From assembly GCA_009760855.2 (NCBI GenBank), contig WPIO01000044.1, positions 2,799,393-2,863,392 on the forward strand: a DNA stretch of 64,000 nt, read 5' to 3'. Made by a program: the position numbers and the translations under genes. Shown piece after piece: positions 53,457 to 64,000 of the stretch (positions within the stretch are counted from its first letter, which is position 1; each line of letters starts with the position of its first letter). Origin of the DNA: Cristatella mucedo. Taxonomy: Eukaryota; Bryozoa; Phylactolaemata; Cristatellidae. The notes beneath the pieces are model-generated. The model saw nothing but the letters and a program-made list of their open reading frames with translations, did no database searches and was not told where the DNA came from.

Positions 53457-53975
53457 TAATAATAATAATATTAATAATACTTTTGTATAGCACCTCAGAT
53501 AACTCTATCTCTTTCTAGGCAATTTACATATGATATAAAGGAAGCAAGTCAATATGGTTCGTAGAAGCATGCACAGTGTCAGCACGCATAACCACGAAGA
53601 ATACATCACATGGACCCACTAAATGCTTTGATAAAAAGGTGCACCTTTAGCTTCTTTATAAATGTCAAGTCAGGGAGTGTCACGACGCCATACGAAAGTG
53701 AGTTGCATGCCTTAGAAGCATAAAGGCATGGTCTCCATAGGATTTTAGATTCGTATGAGGTAAAGATAAACTATTTGAATCAGAAAAGCAGGTAGTACGA
53801 TGCCTAGCCTGGTGGGAGAATAGTTCTGATAGGTAGGCTGGAGCCAGAGAATAAAGGGACTTAAGAAAGTAACTGACAGAACCTCGAAGTCGATATGCTT
53901 CTTGATTGGGAGCCAGTGCAGGTCGGCGAGAAGTGATGTAACAACTGCAATGCTCACGACAGACAGGTGTTGGGT
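53457..53975 (-). mobile_element. LINE family A, degraded 3' end
   Basis: AAT tail, hairpin remnant (CACCTCAGATAACTCTATCT), short 3' UTR and RT C-terminus in two frames (54006-53680). Confidence 0.8.
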
Positions 53976-54214
53976 GTAGGTGATAAGCTCGGTGGGCCCG
54001 GTGCATAAATTGGCCGACGGACCTAATGCTCGAGGGGCTTCACTCAAAGTTATGACGTTTAAGTCCATGACGTAGCGGCTCCCAATTAGGCCGACTGACC
54101 TTTGTGAGGTCGACCATACCCACACAAGAAGTTGCTGTTCCATTTACATTACCTGAATGATGAGAACCCAGTGCAACTCAAGGGAAAATCAGCTCCATGG
54201 GACAGCGACAGTAA

Positions 54215-54403
54215 ATAAATAAATAAAATAAATCATAGCTGATTAAACAGCCTCATTTTGTATAGCGACAGAAGAGCCTTTACGGCTATCACCACCGCTT
54301 GCAGTGACGATAAAGAATCGCCCAACGCAGGAATCGAACCCACGACCTCGGGACCGAGGTTGTGAAAGCAACCGCCTTACCTAGTGTGCCATCACGGCTC
54401 ACC
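54215..54403 (-). mobile_element. tRNA-derived SINE family 2
   Basis: Antisense copy with AAAT tail, body CACCACCGCTTGCAGTG, B box (GGAATCGAACCC) and head ending GGCTCAC. Confidence 0.82.
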
Positions 54404-54731
54404 GTCCTTAGTTTAGCCACCGGAAAGAGCGTAGTACGGTAAGCTGGCTGCCAGACAGGGGACGCCAAAAGCTGCAGAACCAGCCGTGGAGCAAAACAGC
54501 TGGGTTGCAGCGAGGCTGAAATGCCGCCCACCGTGGCTTTCATACAGCCGAAAGCTGCTGACATGCAGGAGGCAGCATTTCCCATAGCAACGGCAGTGCA
54601 GGGGGCCAGGTAGGCAGATGTGGTGGCAGCTTCAGCAGCAGCAGCAGAGACAGCATCCAGCCGAAGCCAATATTGTCGGGACACAGCACTGCACTGCGAT
54701 GGCTCACACTGAAGCAGCATGACTGAGGCAA
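54404..54731 (-). other. Unassigned Ala/Ser-rich open frame
   Basis: A minus-strand frame from 54720 is open for over 100 codons before running into the SINE. It is rich in Ala, Ser and Cys (AVSAAAAEAATTSAYLAPC). No domain is visible. It may be chance in a GC-rich stretch. Confidence 0.2.
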
Positions 54732-55345
54732 CGATGTATTTTATGCCGATGTTGCATTAGCTGTACTTTTTCATTTTGTGATATGGAAAATCGGGGTGGG
54801 GTGGGGTGGGGTATGCATGCCTGCTGGTCATTCCCAATAGCAGGCACCCCACCATGAGTAAGCAGTCGCACTCCACTCAGAGCTTACACGACATCGAGCA
54901 TACTCCTGGCATATGACCAAAAGGGGCAGCAGCCAGAGGGGATTAACAAGACGCGAAGGCAGGCTCTGCCTTGGCTGCTTCCAAGGCTACAGGAAGCTCA
55001 GGCCGCACAGTCATGCATATAAGAATGAGATCAGCATAGCAGCAGTCGGTAGTTGACCTAGAACTAAATCGTGATCAGGCGCAAAACCTACGTGGTACAT
55101 TCACTGGGCTGCTTGCCTAAAGTGTGTCTAACCAAAGTGGCAAAAAGTGCATTTAAAGAGACAGTGCGGAGCACACTCAAGACCAACAAATTAGGATTTG
55201 CTATCATGTAACTGGCATTGAAGGCTACCAGGACTACCAAGACTACTACTTCCAGCAGCCGAGGGAAGTGCGGCAGGCATTTCATTAAAACCCGATGATT
55301 ACAGTCTTATTGCTAATGGGACTCCGTGAAATATTTAAGTTACCA
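54732..55345. other. Intron sequence
   Basis: A GGGGT minisatellite of four units lies at about 54793-54812. Nothing else is recognised. Confidence 0.4.
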
Positions 55346-55720
55346 CAGATTTCACTTCTATTATCGTCCAATACCACCATCGTCAAATATCACAAGTTGC
55401 CTTGCTCACACACTGCAAAATGAACGGCTGCAACTCATTTATTGTCATTCTGGTGGCATCGAAAAGAAGGCTCGACTGTTGAACCCAGAATACGACCGAA
55501 AATATTGTGATGGTACGATGACACAGGAGGGTGAAATCTATCGAAGGCCAAGTCTCTGCTTAAAATATCCATACACTTTCAGAATGCAAAACCATACAGG
55601 GTTGAGAGTCAATACCACAAATCAATTGACCGTCGACCTGGCCTCAGCCATAACGACAGTCGTTCTAGTCAAAATGAGAGAAGGGAGGATAGAGGGAGGA
55701 TGCCCCACACTGAAGGTAAG
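55346..55720 (+). other. Possible plus-strand exon
   Basis: An open frame bounded by ACCACAG and CTGAAG|GTAAGCT. It contains SGGIEKKARLLNPEYDRKYC and three N-x-S/T sequons. It does not match the phase of the other plus-strand candidate at 48660, and no domain is recognised, so it is reported only as a possible exon of an unknown gene. Confidence 0.25.
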
Positions 55721-56449
55721 CTAGGAACATGAGCACTTACAACCGTATATAACAGCCCTCGCCATTAAAGCTAGCAAACTGAACGTATTGACCAAAGATT
55801 ATCAATGCATAGCAATAGCATCTACTATTCAACGAATTTCAAAGCAATAACTCAAGTTCAGTTTAGTACCTACCAATTAGACAAATTCTCTTGTGTTGCC
55901 CACTGTTAGCTGCTCACGTGAGGCCCACGTGCCTTTGCTGAGCTGCAACTACACATACTCGGCATTGCATGTCGAAACGGGTCTCTCTCTGCTATGGATC
56001 TTTCCTATACTTTTCGAGGATTTGACTCGTAAGTACCACACGAAACGATCATTCTCTCTTTCTAGTGATAGCTTCAGTTCCTCACACTCTGTAAATCCGG
56101 CTGTGACCGGTCAGCTCGTTATTCTAGCAGCAGGTAGAAAGCAATATACCGATAACAAGCAATGATTCCACCTCAAATTTTCCCCTCGATTCTTACATAG
56201 CCACATCCCAAGGGCCTAGCATCAAAGAGTCATGAAAAGTGTCACTATAATCTTCCATCAATCTATCGTATTTTCCTGCTATAACAAACCAGTTTGAAGC
56301 CGACCTCGCCTGCCACATTCGCCCTTTCAAGGCGCTTTATGAGTGGGTTACTACATCTTTATCGAGTTTACTGGGTCGGCCAAGGCCATGCTGAGCACCA
56401 AGTTTGAAGCTAGCTGGCAGCAAGCAGGCTAAATAGGCACGTGGACTGA
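55721..56449. other. Unassigned sequence
   Basis: The open frame at 55893-56165 has no supporting feature. GGCGCTTTATGAGTGGG near 56332 resembles a LINE tail arm but is too short to call. Confidence 0.35.
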
Positions 56450-57306
56450 CAGTCTCGTGCACTAGGTGACCATTTCCTAGATCTCGTGATCACTAAAGAT
56501 GTCTGCCCCACTGACCTAATGGTGCCTGCTGACCTTCTCGGACGATGGCTCGGTCTCGTTTACTATTTCTGTACCCGTGTATGTACAGGGTAATGTCGAA
56601 CTTGTCCAGTGACTCTATTTAAAAAGCATTGACATAGACAAATTTTTGCAATCTGTTTGTGATGCAGGTCTTCTTGATATGCACCCAGATTCGACCGACA
56701 GCCTCGATACCCTCACTGATGCAGTGAACATGACACGTAGGAGTGCTCTTGACAAGCATGCTCCCATTCATTCTATCCGTGTACAGAGTCGTGGAGATTC
56801 CTTTCAATGTACAAACAACTTCAAAAGTTGCGCCGTGCAAAGCACAGGCTTGAACGTCGTTATAAGAAATCGGGATCTGATGCAGATCTGGTCAATATAA
56901 AAAACTTCCTTCGAGGTTTCACCTGGAAGCTTAAAAAGACCAGGGCTTTTTTTTCACTCGAAAACTGAAGTCCCGCTAGTCAGACCCAAAACAGATTTAC
57001 AAGACTGTAAACAGTTTACTGGCCAATGCTGAGAGGTCTGACTCCTCAGATATTAACGGCTCAGCCGAAAGGTTTTCAGCCTCGTTCACTGAAAAAATTG
57101 TGCACACTCATGCCTCCATAAAGCCTCCCCCTGAGTAAAGCAATTGTGGAATTACAACCTGTGGCTTTCCTTAAAAGATTGTCCAAGGTTTTTGCATACG
57201 ATGTGGCTACCTTAATAAGGTATATTAAAAAGAGTTCGTCTCCTGAAGACCCTATACCACTATCTCTGTGGTCTCCACTGGCAGACCAACTTAGCCCTGC
57301 CATAAT
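56450..57306 (+). mobile_element. LINE family B, 5' part (endonuclease end and linker)
   Basis: Sense copy starting with GDHFLDLVITKDVCPTDLMV, the C-terminal end of the endonuclease. The linker follows with SALDKHAPIHSIRVQSRGDS (56740-56800), then KTDLQDCKQF and the SFTEKIVHTHASI-type region, broken into several frames. An antisense LINE B 3' end is inserted at 57307. Confidence 0.7.
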
Positions 57307-57751
57307 GTAATGTAATGTATCACCGCCTGTGACTCCACAAAGTCATAAAGACCGTGTGGGTGTTACGAAGGAGAGTTTTGTATAGCTGCACTCACAGACT
57401 AAGCAGCTTTTGGTGCACATCCGGTAGCCAACAGACTTCATCTCACGCAACAAAGAGGAAGTGTGAAGCATAGCAGAGTCAGGAGAGCAGTTGAGGCGTG
57501 GAAGTAGCAACTCAGGACCACTGAAAAGGATGAGCCATAGTCGGCAGCAGGAGAGTAGTTGTCGTTTCGTAAGAATCGTGGGAGCGAGTTCCACAGTCTA
57601 GGGCCTGCAGAGCTAAAGCTTCTGTCGCCAACGGTCTTTAAGCAGAGGAATGGAACAGCTAAATGATTGTCCACACAGGCCTGAGGGCGCAAAGAGGCTG
57701 AAACTGGAGTTCAGCAGTTCAGCCAGGTTTGAAGGAGCCAAGCCGTGGTGG
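57307..57751 (-). mobile_element. LINE family B 3' end nested in LINE B, with 8-bp target duplication
   Basis: It starts with the GTAATGTAATGTAT tail and carries the 3' UTR and the C-terminal RT (57692-57438, VGDRSFSSAGPRLWNSLPRF). The host sequence GCCATAAT is present on both sides (57299-57306 and 57752-57759), a perfect 8-bp target-site duplication. This is the clearest single retrotransposition event in the window. Confidence 0.88.
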
Positions 57752-59400
57752 GCCATAATCGAGATTTGTAATGCTTCTTTAGAAAAAGAGGTCGTACCCA
57801 AGTCCTTCAAATCGGCATTCGTTATTCCGATACTTGAAAAGCCTGGATTAGATACAGGAGTCCTTGCAAACCCAGTTTCCCTTTTTCCTTTGGTCAAAGA
57901 TTCTTGAAAAGAATTGTTGCTAACTAGCTGGTAGCACGTATTGAAAAGAATAAAATGTCTGAAACATTTCAATCGGGGTTCAAGAGGTAGCACTACGCTG
58001 AAAATGCTCTCCTCCGTGTTAACAATGACGTTCTAGGCGGCAATGATGACTGGAGTGTCACTGCCCTAGCTCTGCTAGATCTATCAGCTGCCTTCGATAC
58101 GATTGATCACGATATCCTACTTGAACGATTGAGAACAAAGATCGGTCTGGCAGACGAGGCACTGGCATGGTTTAAATCGTACTTGTCTGATCGTATTCAA
58201 TCCATGTCGTGTGGGGGTCTGGTCTCGCCCACAAGACCAGTCACCGGTGGAGTCCCTCAAGGGTCTGTCTTCGGACCTTTGCTGTTCTCTATTTATACTC
58301 AACCTCTGGGGAAAGTGATTAAGGCCCTTGGCAAAGAATATCACTGTTATGCTACCAATACTCAGCTGTGTTTGCCATTCAAACCGTCAGAATCTGCTGC
58401 AGCAACTGATACACTGAATGCTTGCCTTGCCACCATTCGATCAAGGATGTCGGAATTTTTTTTGGAAACTAAATGGTGGTAAAACCGAACTGCTGCTCAT
58501 TGGACACCCTAAGCGTTTGGCTGGATTAGAAGGCTTTGCTCTTCTAATAGGTGACGGTTTTGTGCGACCGTCACCATCTGCTCAAAATGTAGGTGTCGTT
58601 TTCGACAGCTTCCTGAATTTTAAAAGCTTCATTCAGAAGACTGCTTTTACGGCTTGCTATTACGTCCGATACCTATCCAAGATTGGGAGGTGTCTTCCAC
58701 AGTGGTTTGCAAAAAATTTAACCAGCTCCTTAGTTCTGTCTCGGCTTGATTATTGTAATTCCATTTTGGCTGGGCAAACAAAGAAAGCAACTAGACCACT
58801 GCAGCAGGCTATGAATGTGACTGCAAGGCTAGTCTTCAAGTCCCAGAGGTTTGAGCACGTGTCTTGTTTGCTTAAAGAGCTAGGATGGATGCCTATTGAA
58901 CAACTGATACAGAGCAAAGTTCTTATGCTGACCCACAAGGCCGGCTACGGCTTGGCTCCTCCATACCTAGCTGAACTGCTGAACTCCAGTTTCAGCCTCT
59001 TTGCGCCCTCAGGTCCTGTGTGGACAATAAATTAGCTGTTCCATTCCTCTGCTTAAAGACCGTTGGTGACAGAAGCTTTAGCTCTGCAGGTCCTAGACTG
59101 TGGAACTCGCTTCCACGATTCTTACGAAACAACAACTACTCTCCTACTGCCGACTATGGCTCATTCTTTCCAGGGGTCTTGAGCTACTTCCATGCCTCGA
59201 CTGCTCTCCTGACTCTGCTATGCTTCACACTTCCTCTTTGTTGCGTGAGATGAAGTCTGTTGGCTACCGAATGCATACCAAAAGCCGCTTAGGCGTAGCC
59301 ACTTAGGCTGAGAGTGCAGCTATACAAAACTCTCCTGCGTAAAACTCACAGAGTCTTTGTGGCTCTGTGGAGTTACAGATTGAAGTACATTACGTTATAA
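57752..59400 (+). mobile_element. LINE family B, RT to 3' end
   Basis: Sense copy. RT start: EVVPKSFKSAFVIPILEKPG. Palm [17 protein letters not shown]. Then IGLADEALAWFKSYLSDRIQ and GGVPQGSVFGPLLFSIYTQP. The catalytic box reads YATN instead of YADD (near 58345-58360). The C-terminal domain (58418-59035) is intact for 205 codons with LSRLDYCNSILAGQTKKATR. The 3' UTR ends near 59395 in TACATTACGTTATAAC, the reverse of the tail of the antisense copies. Related to but distinct from LINE A. Confidence 0.88.
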
Positions 59401-59489
59401 CTCTTTTTTATGAATACTCACATGCCAAGGACCGAAGACCCGTTTTTGCCACATGACCCACTGATCCACGGGTGTTCAACTATCGAAAG

Positions 59490-59844
59490 TAGGGCTGTAC
59501 CCAAAATTCGCTTCGAATTCGCTTCGGGGGGCGAATAGTGGGCCAAATAATTATTTGGTATTCAGCCCAATAGTAACGGTCGGGCCAAACGCGAATACTG
59601 GTTATATGACATGCGGTTCTGCATGCGTGGCTGAAGTAACTTTTTCATAACTCTTAGCTCATACTGACTAGCGAATGATGCGAAAATTACATGCAGTTAT
59701 ACATCTATTTTCAGTTTATGTATTACATTTACTGAACTGTAATTTTGCAAAAAAAATTTAAATTTTAATGTTGTCGGTAGACCTATTCTGTTTACTATCA
59801 ATATTCGGCCGAATAGTGAGAATCAATTATCAGTTACAGCCCTA
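59490..59844. mobile_element. hAT-type MITE
   Basis: A block of about 355 bp bounded by TAGGGCTGTA at the left and TTACAGCCCTA at the right, i.e. inverted ends. It is flanked by ATCGAAAG and ATCCAAAT, an 8-bp target duplication with two mismatches, as expected for hAT elements. The interior has CGAATTCGCTTCGGGGGGCG and CGGCCGAATAGTGAG, giving partial internal symmetry. No coding capacity. It lies in an intron of the ANKIB1-like gene. Confidence 0.7.
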
Positions 59845-60035
59845 ATCCAAATATCTGAGCAAAAAACGAATGAGCATGTGCCCACCACTCTCAAGCTTAA
59901 AATATCTGCATACCTGACCAACACACCTGGCCGAGAAAATGATTTTTCCAAATAGCATTCTCTGCAGCATACTACAAGTGCATACTACAGTTGCACCAAT
60001 TGCCTTGAAGCACAGCCTACACAGCCACTGCTTAC

Positions 60036-60239
60036 GTCTATCTCAAAGCTGTATCTCTTTGATGAAGCCGGCGAGCTGTCACTGGGTGGTGGCTGCAGCC
60101 CCTTGGCAATAGCTTCCACGAATTCGAGTCGTTTTGCAGCGAGAATTCGAGCAGTCTCCATTATTTTTGATCGAGGTGTACGCAAATAAGGACGCGATAT
60201 CATCTCCGACATTGTTTCAGTGATCTCCTCCAGCTCTGT
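60036..60239 (-). CDS. ANKIB1: ANKIB1-like gene, coding exon after the RBR domain
   Basis: Exon of 204 bp (68 codons, phase 0 at both ends), with acceptor GAGTTTTGTAG and donor ATAGAC|GTAAGC. It encodes ELEEITETMSEMISRPYLRT, then PRSKIMETARILAAKRLEFV and EAIAKGLQPPP. The RPYLRTPR.KI...A....KR.EF segment is the conserved stretch that follows RING2 in ANKIB1-type RBR ubiquitin ligases, as I recall that family. The RBR and ankyrin repeats would lie upstream, beyond 64 kb. No in-frame stop; strong coding look. Confidence 0.65.
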
Positions 60240-60426
60240 CTACAAAACTCGGACGACTTGGAAAACTACGCATGGCTGTTGCAGCCGTTCAAAGGCACAA
60301 CGTTGGTGACCATTGCTCACAGGGCTAATGACTGAAGCTGCTGCGGCTTCATGAGTTAGAAAGAGCGCCAAGTTATTTCCTTGCCCATCTCTAGTCTCTG
60401 TCATGCACCAATGCAAGAAGCTAAAA
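60240..60426. other. Intron sequence, nothing recognised
   Basis: No repeat or coding feature is seen. Confidence 0.4.
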
Positions 60427-60477
60427 CTGTACCCAGGCTAGGTTCGGTTGGCTGGGACAGGACGGCTGTGATGTGGT
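60427..60477 (+). mobile_element. LTR-like repeat X, left part
   Basis: TGTACCCAGGCTAGGTTCGG and GACAGGACGGCTGTGATGTGG, as at 16169. It is interrupted at once by LINEs and appears to resume at 63862. Confidence 0.6.
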
Positions 60478-60690
60478 AATAATAATAATAATAATAATGC
60501 ACTTGATATAGCGCCCTCGGAGAACTTAATCTCTTTCTAGGCGCTTTACATTTGCTGCAAAGTGAAATGCAATTGAATGGTAAGTAGAATCATGCTTGAA
60601 AAACAAACAAAATGAATAATATGGTTAGGGGTGACATGCACAGGGTCAGCATGCAAATGTGGTTAGTGGCAGCATGCACAGTGTCAGCAC
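60478..60690 (-). mobile_element. LINE family A 3' end
   Basis: An AAT tail of eight units, hairpin and 3' UTR to CACAGTGTCAGCAC, then truncated. Confidence 0.88.
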
Positions 60691-60699
60691 TGGAAATTA

Positions 60700-60816
60700 C
60701 TAGCAAGGTAAAGGTTATGCTAGTAAGTTCCAGTCTGGCTTTAGAGCTAATCACTCCACAGAGTCAGCATTGCTAGGGTATACAACGACCTACTTAGGAA
60801 TGCAGACGTGGGTAGA
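60700..60816 (+). mobile_element. LINE family A fragment, first part of a split copy
   Basis: Sense [19 protein letters not shown]-type region to GGGTAGAG. It continues at 62494 with TCTCTGCTTGTTTTGCTCG, so the copy was split by the antisense LINE between them. Confidence 0.85.
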
Positions 60817-62493
60817 GTAATAATAATAATAATAATAATATTGCACTTGATAAAGCGCCCTCAGAGAACTTAATCTCTTTCTAGGCGCTTTACATTTGCT
60901 GCAAAGTGATACGCAATAGAATAGTAAGTAAAATCATGCTTGAAAAACAAACAAAATGAATAACATGGTTAGGGGTTACATGCACTGGGTCAGCATGCAA
61001 ATGTGGTTAGTGGCAGCATGAACAGTGTCAGCACGCATAAGCACATCGAGGACGAATCACAAGGACCCACTAAATGCTGTCCTAAATAGGTATGTTTTTA
61101 AGTTTCTTTTAAATGTGGTCAGGTCAGGGGATGTTCTGATGCAGGTCGGGAGGGAGTTCCAGGCTGTGGGAGCATACGAGCTAAATGCACGGTCTCCAAA
61201 GGATTTAAGGTTTGTACGAGGTATTTCTAGACTGTTGGATTCCGAAAAGCGAGTGGTACGATGCTTTGCCTGTTGGGTAGTATCTCTGAAAGATAGGCTG
61301 GAGCCATAGAATGAAGAGACCTAAAAGTGAGCGACAAAACCTTGAAGTCAATCCGTTGCTTGACTGGTAACCAGTGCAGGTCGGCGAGAAGTGGAGTAAT
61401 GTGGCAACTGCGACGCTCACGACAGACAAGCCTAGCTGCAGAGTTTTGCACCAGCTGCAATCGCCTGATCGCACATGCTGGTAGGCCAGTAAGCAGTGAG
61501 TTGCAGAAGTCGAGACGAGATGTCACGAATGCATGGACCAACTTGGACGTGGTATCCTTATCTAAACAAGCCCGAATTTTAGCAATGTTATGAAGCTGAA
61601 AATAGGCTGATTTGACTGTGGAGCTGATGTGGTCGTCTAACGAGAGGTCGCTTTGGAATATGACACCTAGATTTCGAGCTGATGCAACTAGAGATATGCT
61701 GGCAGAGCCCATTTTGAAAGTCAGCCTTTCCAATTTCTGAATAACACTAGGTTTGCCCATAACTAGTAAGTTAGTTTTATCATCGTTAAGTTTTAGAAAA
61801 TTTGCTGCCATCCATGATCGGATGTCATCAATGCATGCAGCAAGTGAGTTGAGAGAATTTGAGGTGCTCGAAGGCTGGGAGGGATCAAAGCAAAGGTACA
61901 ACTGAGTGTCATCCGCATAGAAGTGAAAGCCTAGATTGTGCTTGGCAATCACATCAGCGAGAGGGAGAGTATAAACGGTGAAAAGGACCGGACCTAGCAC
62001 AGAGCCCTGAGGTACTCCATATTTTAGAGGTACTTCAGATGATCTTTGTCCATTCACGTCAACACTCTGGAGTCTCCCACTGAGATAGGACCTGAACCAC
62101 TGCAGAGCAGTGCCAGTGATGCCCAGGCGAGATGAGAGGCGCTCTAGAAGTACTTTGTGATCGATGGTATCAAAAGCTGCCGAAAGATCGAGCAAAACAA
62201 GAAGAGACACTCTACCCATGTCTGCATTCCTAAGTAGGTCGTTGTATACCCGAAGCAATGCTGACCCTGTGGAGCGATTAGCTCTAAAGCCAGACTGGAA
62301 CTTACTAGCAAGGTGTGAGGTTTCGATATACGAGTTCAGCTGGTCTGCCGCGACCCGTTCCAGTGTCTTTGATAGGAATGGTAGAAGGGAGACTGGGCGG
62401 TAGTTGCTTAAGTTCTCTTGGTCTAGTGTAGCTTTCTTGAGAAGTGGCCTGACTACAGCTTTTTTGAAAGGTGCTGGGACCTGACCTGAGGCT
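60817..62493 (-). mobile_element. LINE family A, antisense copy nested in LINE A
   Basis: AAT tail at 60817, hairpin, 3' UTR and a 343-codon frame (62258-61227) covering RT from STESALL through [20 protein letters not shown] to the C-terminal domain. A small deletion relative to the 24180 region ([13 protein letters not shown] in place of [13 protein letters not shown]) shifts the end. 5' truncated at CCTCAGGTCAGGTCCCAGC. Very close to the inverted pair at 6.5 and 22.9 kb, so of the same young subfamily. Confidence 0.92.
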
Positions 62494-63861
62494 GTCTCTG
62501 CTTGTTTTGCTCGATTTTTCGACAGTTTTTGATACCATCGATCACAATTTTTCTAGAGCGCCTCTCATCTCACCTGGGCATCACTGACACTGCTCTGCAG
62601 TGGTTCAGGTCCTATCTCAGTGGGAGACTCCAGAGTATTGACGTGAATGGACAAAGATCATCTGAAGTACCTTTGAAATATGGAGTACTTCAGGGCTCCG
62701 TGCTAGGTCTGGTTCTTTTCATGGTTTATACTCTCCCTCTTGCTGATGTGATTGCCAAGCACAATCTAGGCTTTCACTTCTATGCGGATGACACTCAGTT
62801 GTACCTTTGCTTTGATCCCTCCCAGCCTTCGAGCACCTCAAATTCTCTAAACTCACTTGCCGCATGTATTCATGACATCTGCACTTGGATGGCAGCAAAT
62901 TTTCTAAAACTAAACGATGATAAAACTAACTTACTAGTTATGGGCAAACCCAGTGTGATTCAGAGATTGGAAAGGCTGACTCTCAAAATTGGCTCTGCCA
63001 GCATATCTCTAGTTGAATCAGCTCAAAATCTAGGTGTCATGCTCCACAGTGACCTCTCGTTGGACGACCATATCAGCTCCACATTCAAATCTGTCTACTT
63101 TCAGCTTCATAACATTCCTAAAATTTAGGCTTGTTTTGATAAGGATATCACGTCTAAGTTGGTCCATGCATTCGTGACATCTCGTCTCGACTTCTGCAAC
63201 TTACTGCTTACTGGCCTACCACAATGTGCAATCAGGCGATTGCAGATGGTGCAAAACTCTGCAGCTAGGCTTGTCTGTCGTGAGCGTCGCAGTTGCCACA
63301 TCACACCACTTACCAGTCAAGCAAAGGATTGACTTCAAGGTTTTGTCGCTCACTTTTAGGTCCCTTCATTATTTGGCTCCAGCCTATCTCTCAGATCTAT
63401 TCCCCCATCAGGCCAAGCATCGTACCACCCACTTTTCGGAATCCAACAGTTTACCAATACCTCGTAAAAACCTCAAATCCTTTGGAGACCATGCATTTAG
63501 TTCGTATGCTCCGAAAGCCTGGAACTCCCTCCCGACTTGCATCAGATCATCCCCTGACTTGACCACATTTAAAAAGAACTTAAATACACACCTATTTAGG
63601 GCAGCATTAAGTGGATCCCTGTGATTTGTCCTTGATGTGCTTATGCGTGCTGACACTGTGCATGCTGCCACTAACCACATCTGCATGCTGACCATGTGCA
63701 GGTCACCCTAACCATGTTATTCATGTTGTTTATCAAGCATGATCTTACTCACCATTCAATTGCATTTCCCTTTGCACCAAATGTAAAGCACCTATAAAGA
63801 GATTGAGTTCTCTGAGGGTGCTTTATCAAATGCATTATTATTATTATTATTATTATTATTA
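62494..63861 (+). mobile_element. LINE family A, second part of the split copy
   Basis: Continues the palm region (a 208-codon frame, 62502-63128, with [20 protein letters not shown]). A stop at 63127 and a deletion near 63305 follow, then the C-terminal frame ending LFRAALSGSL, 3' UTR, hairpin and ATT tail (63835-63861). Confidence 0.9.
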
Positions 63862-64000
63862 AGGGTTACCGCCTGGGCCAGGGTCTGAACTATGGCATGT
63901 GCAGTGACAAGGGGTCACCGGGGCTCTTGGTTAGGAGAAGTTGGCCGAGTAAGTCGTGGTGGTGGAGGCTCCAGGTCTCGACGAGTTATGCACCTGGATG
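63862..64000 (+). mobile_element. LTR-like repeat X, right part (continues past the window)
   Basis: GGTCTGAACTATGGCATGTG, AAGTTGGCCGAGTAAGTCGT and GTTATGCACCTGGATG match the stretch at 16240-16372 in the longest copy. It resumes where the 60427-60477 part stopped. Confidence 0.65.

Noticed and set aside
60478-60500. CRISPR-like or regulatory array at the AAT/ATT runs
   Set aside because: These are LINE microsatellite tails without spacers.

Overview
This is a gene-poor stretch of a metazoan nuclear genome, most likely an invertebrate. It has no prokaryotic-style operons. It does have spliced exons with GT/AG borders and dense nests of L2/CR1-like LINEs, tRNA-derived SINEs, Ty3/Gypsy elements and hAT relics. 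It also carries the remains of a Polinton/Maverick (adintovirus-like) element. I cannot name the species. All similarity calls rest on recognising motifs by eye; no search was run.

Layout. 1-5.5 kb: a tRNA-SINE, an L2 3' end, a hAT transposase relic split by an LTR-like repeat, and an R2-type reverse-transcriptase relic. 5.5-25.5 kb: AT-rich islands (5.5-6.5, 8.35-11.9, 19.3-20.25, 21.5-22.9 and 24.6-25.5 kb) holding broken Polinton-type genes: a protein-primed family B DNA polymerase in several pieces, an adenain-like protease, a small CxxC protein and several unassigned ORFs. The islands are separated by LINE copies and a ~6.2 kb Ty3/Gypsy element that is itself interrupted. 25.5-37 kb: mosaics of LINE families A, B and C, a solo LTR and a second, gag-less Gypsy copy. 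37-43.4 kb: mostly unassigned sequence with SINEs and microsatellites. 43.4-60.2 kb: five minus-strand exons with matching splice phases, encoding the C-terminal part of a host protein that looks like ANKIB1 (an ankyrin/RBR-type ubiquitin ligase); the introns carry LINEs, SINEs and a hAT-type MITE. 60.4-64 kb: LINE-in-LINE nests inside an LTR-like repeat.

Main observation. The polymerase N-terminal piece (5.95-6.53 kb) is on the plus strand, while its middle and C-terminal pieces (22.9-19.8 kb) are on the minus strand. The two junctions are occupied by near-identical, oppositely oriented L2 copies (6.54-8.34 and 22.9-24.6 kb). Flipping the ~14.6 kb between those copies would put the polymerase pieces in one order and direction. 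The simplest reading is an inversion by recombination between inverted L2 copies, or an assembly flip, inside an old Polinton insertion.

How the parts relate. LINE family A is the dominant and youngest-looking family; one copy keeps a 491-codon reading frame with an intact YADD box. Both SINE families have RNA polymerase III-type B boxes, and SINE family 1 ends in the same hairpin as LINE family A, so family A probably moves it. None of the mobile elements here looks complete and autonomous.
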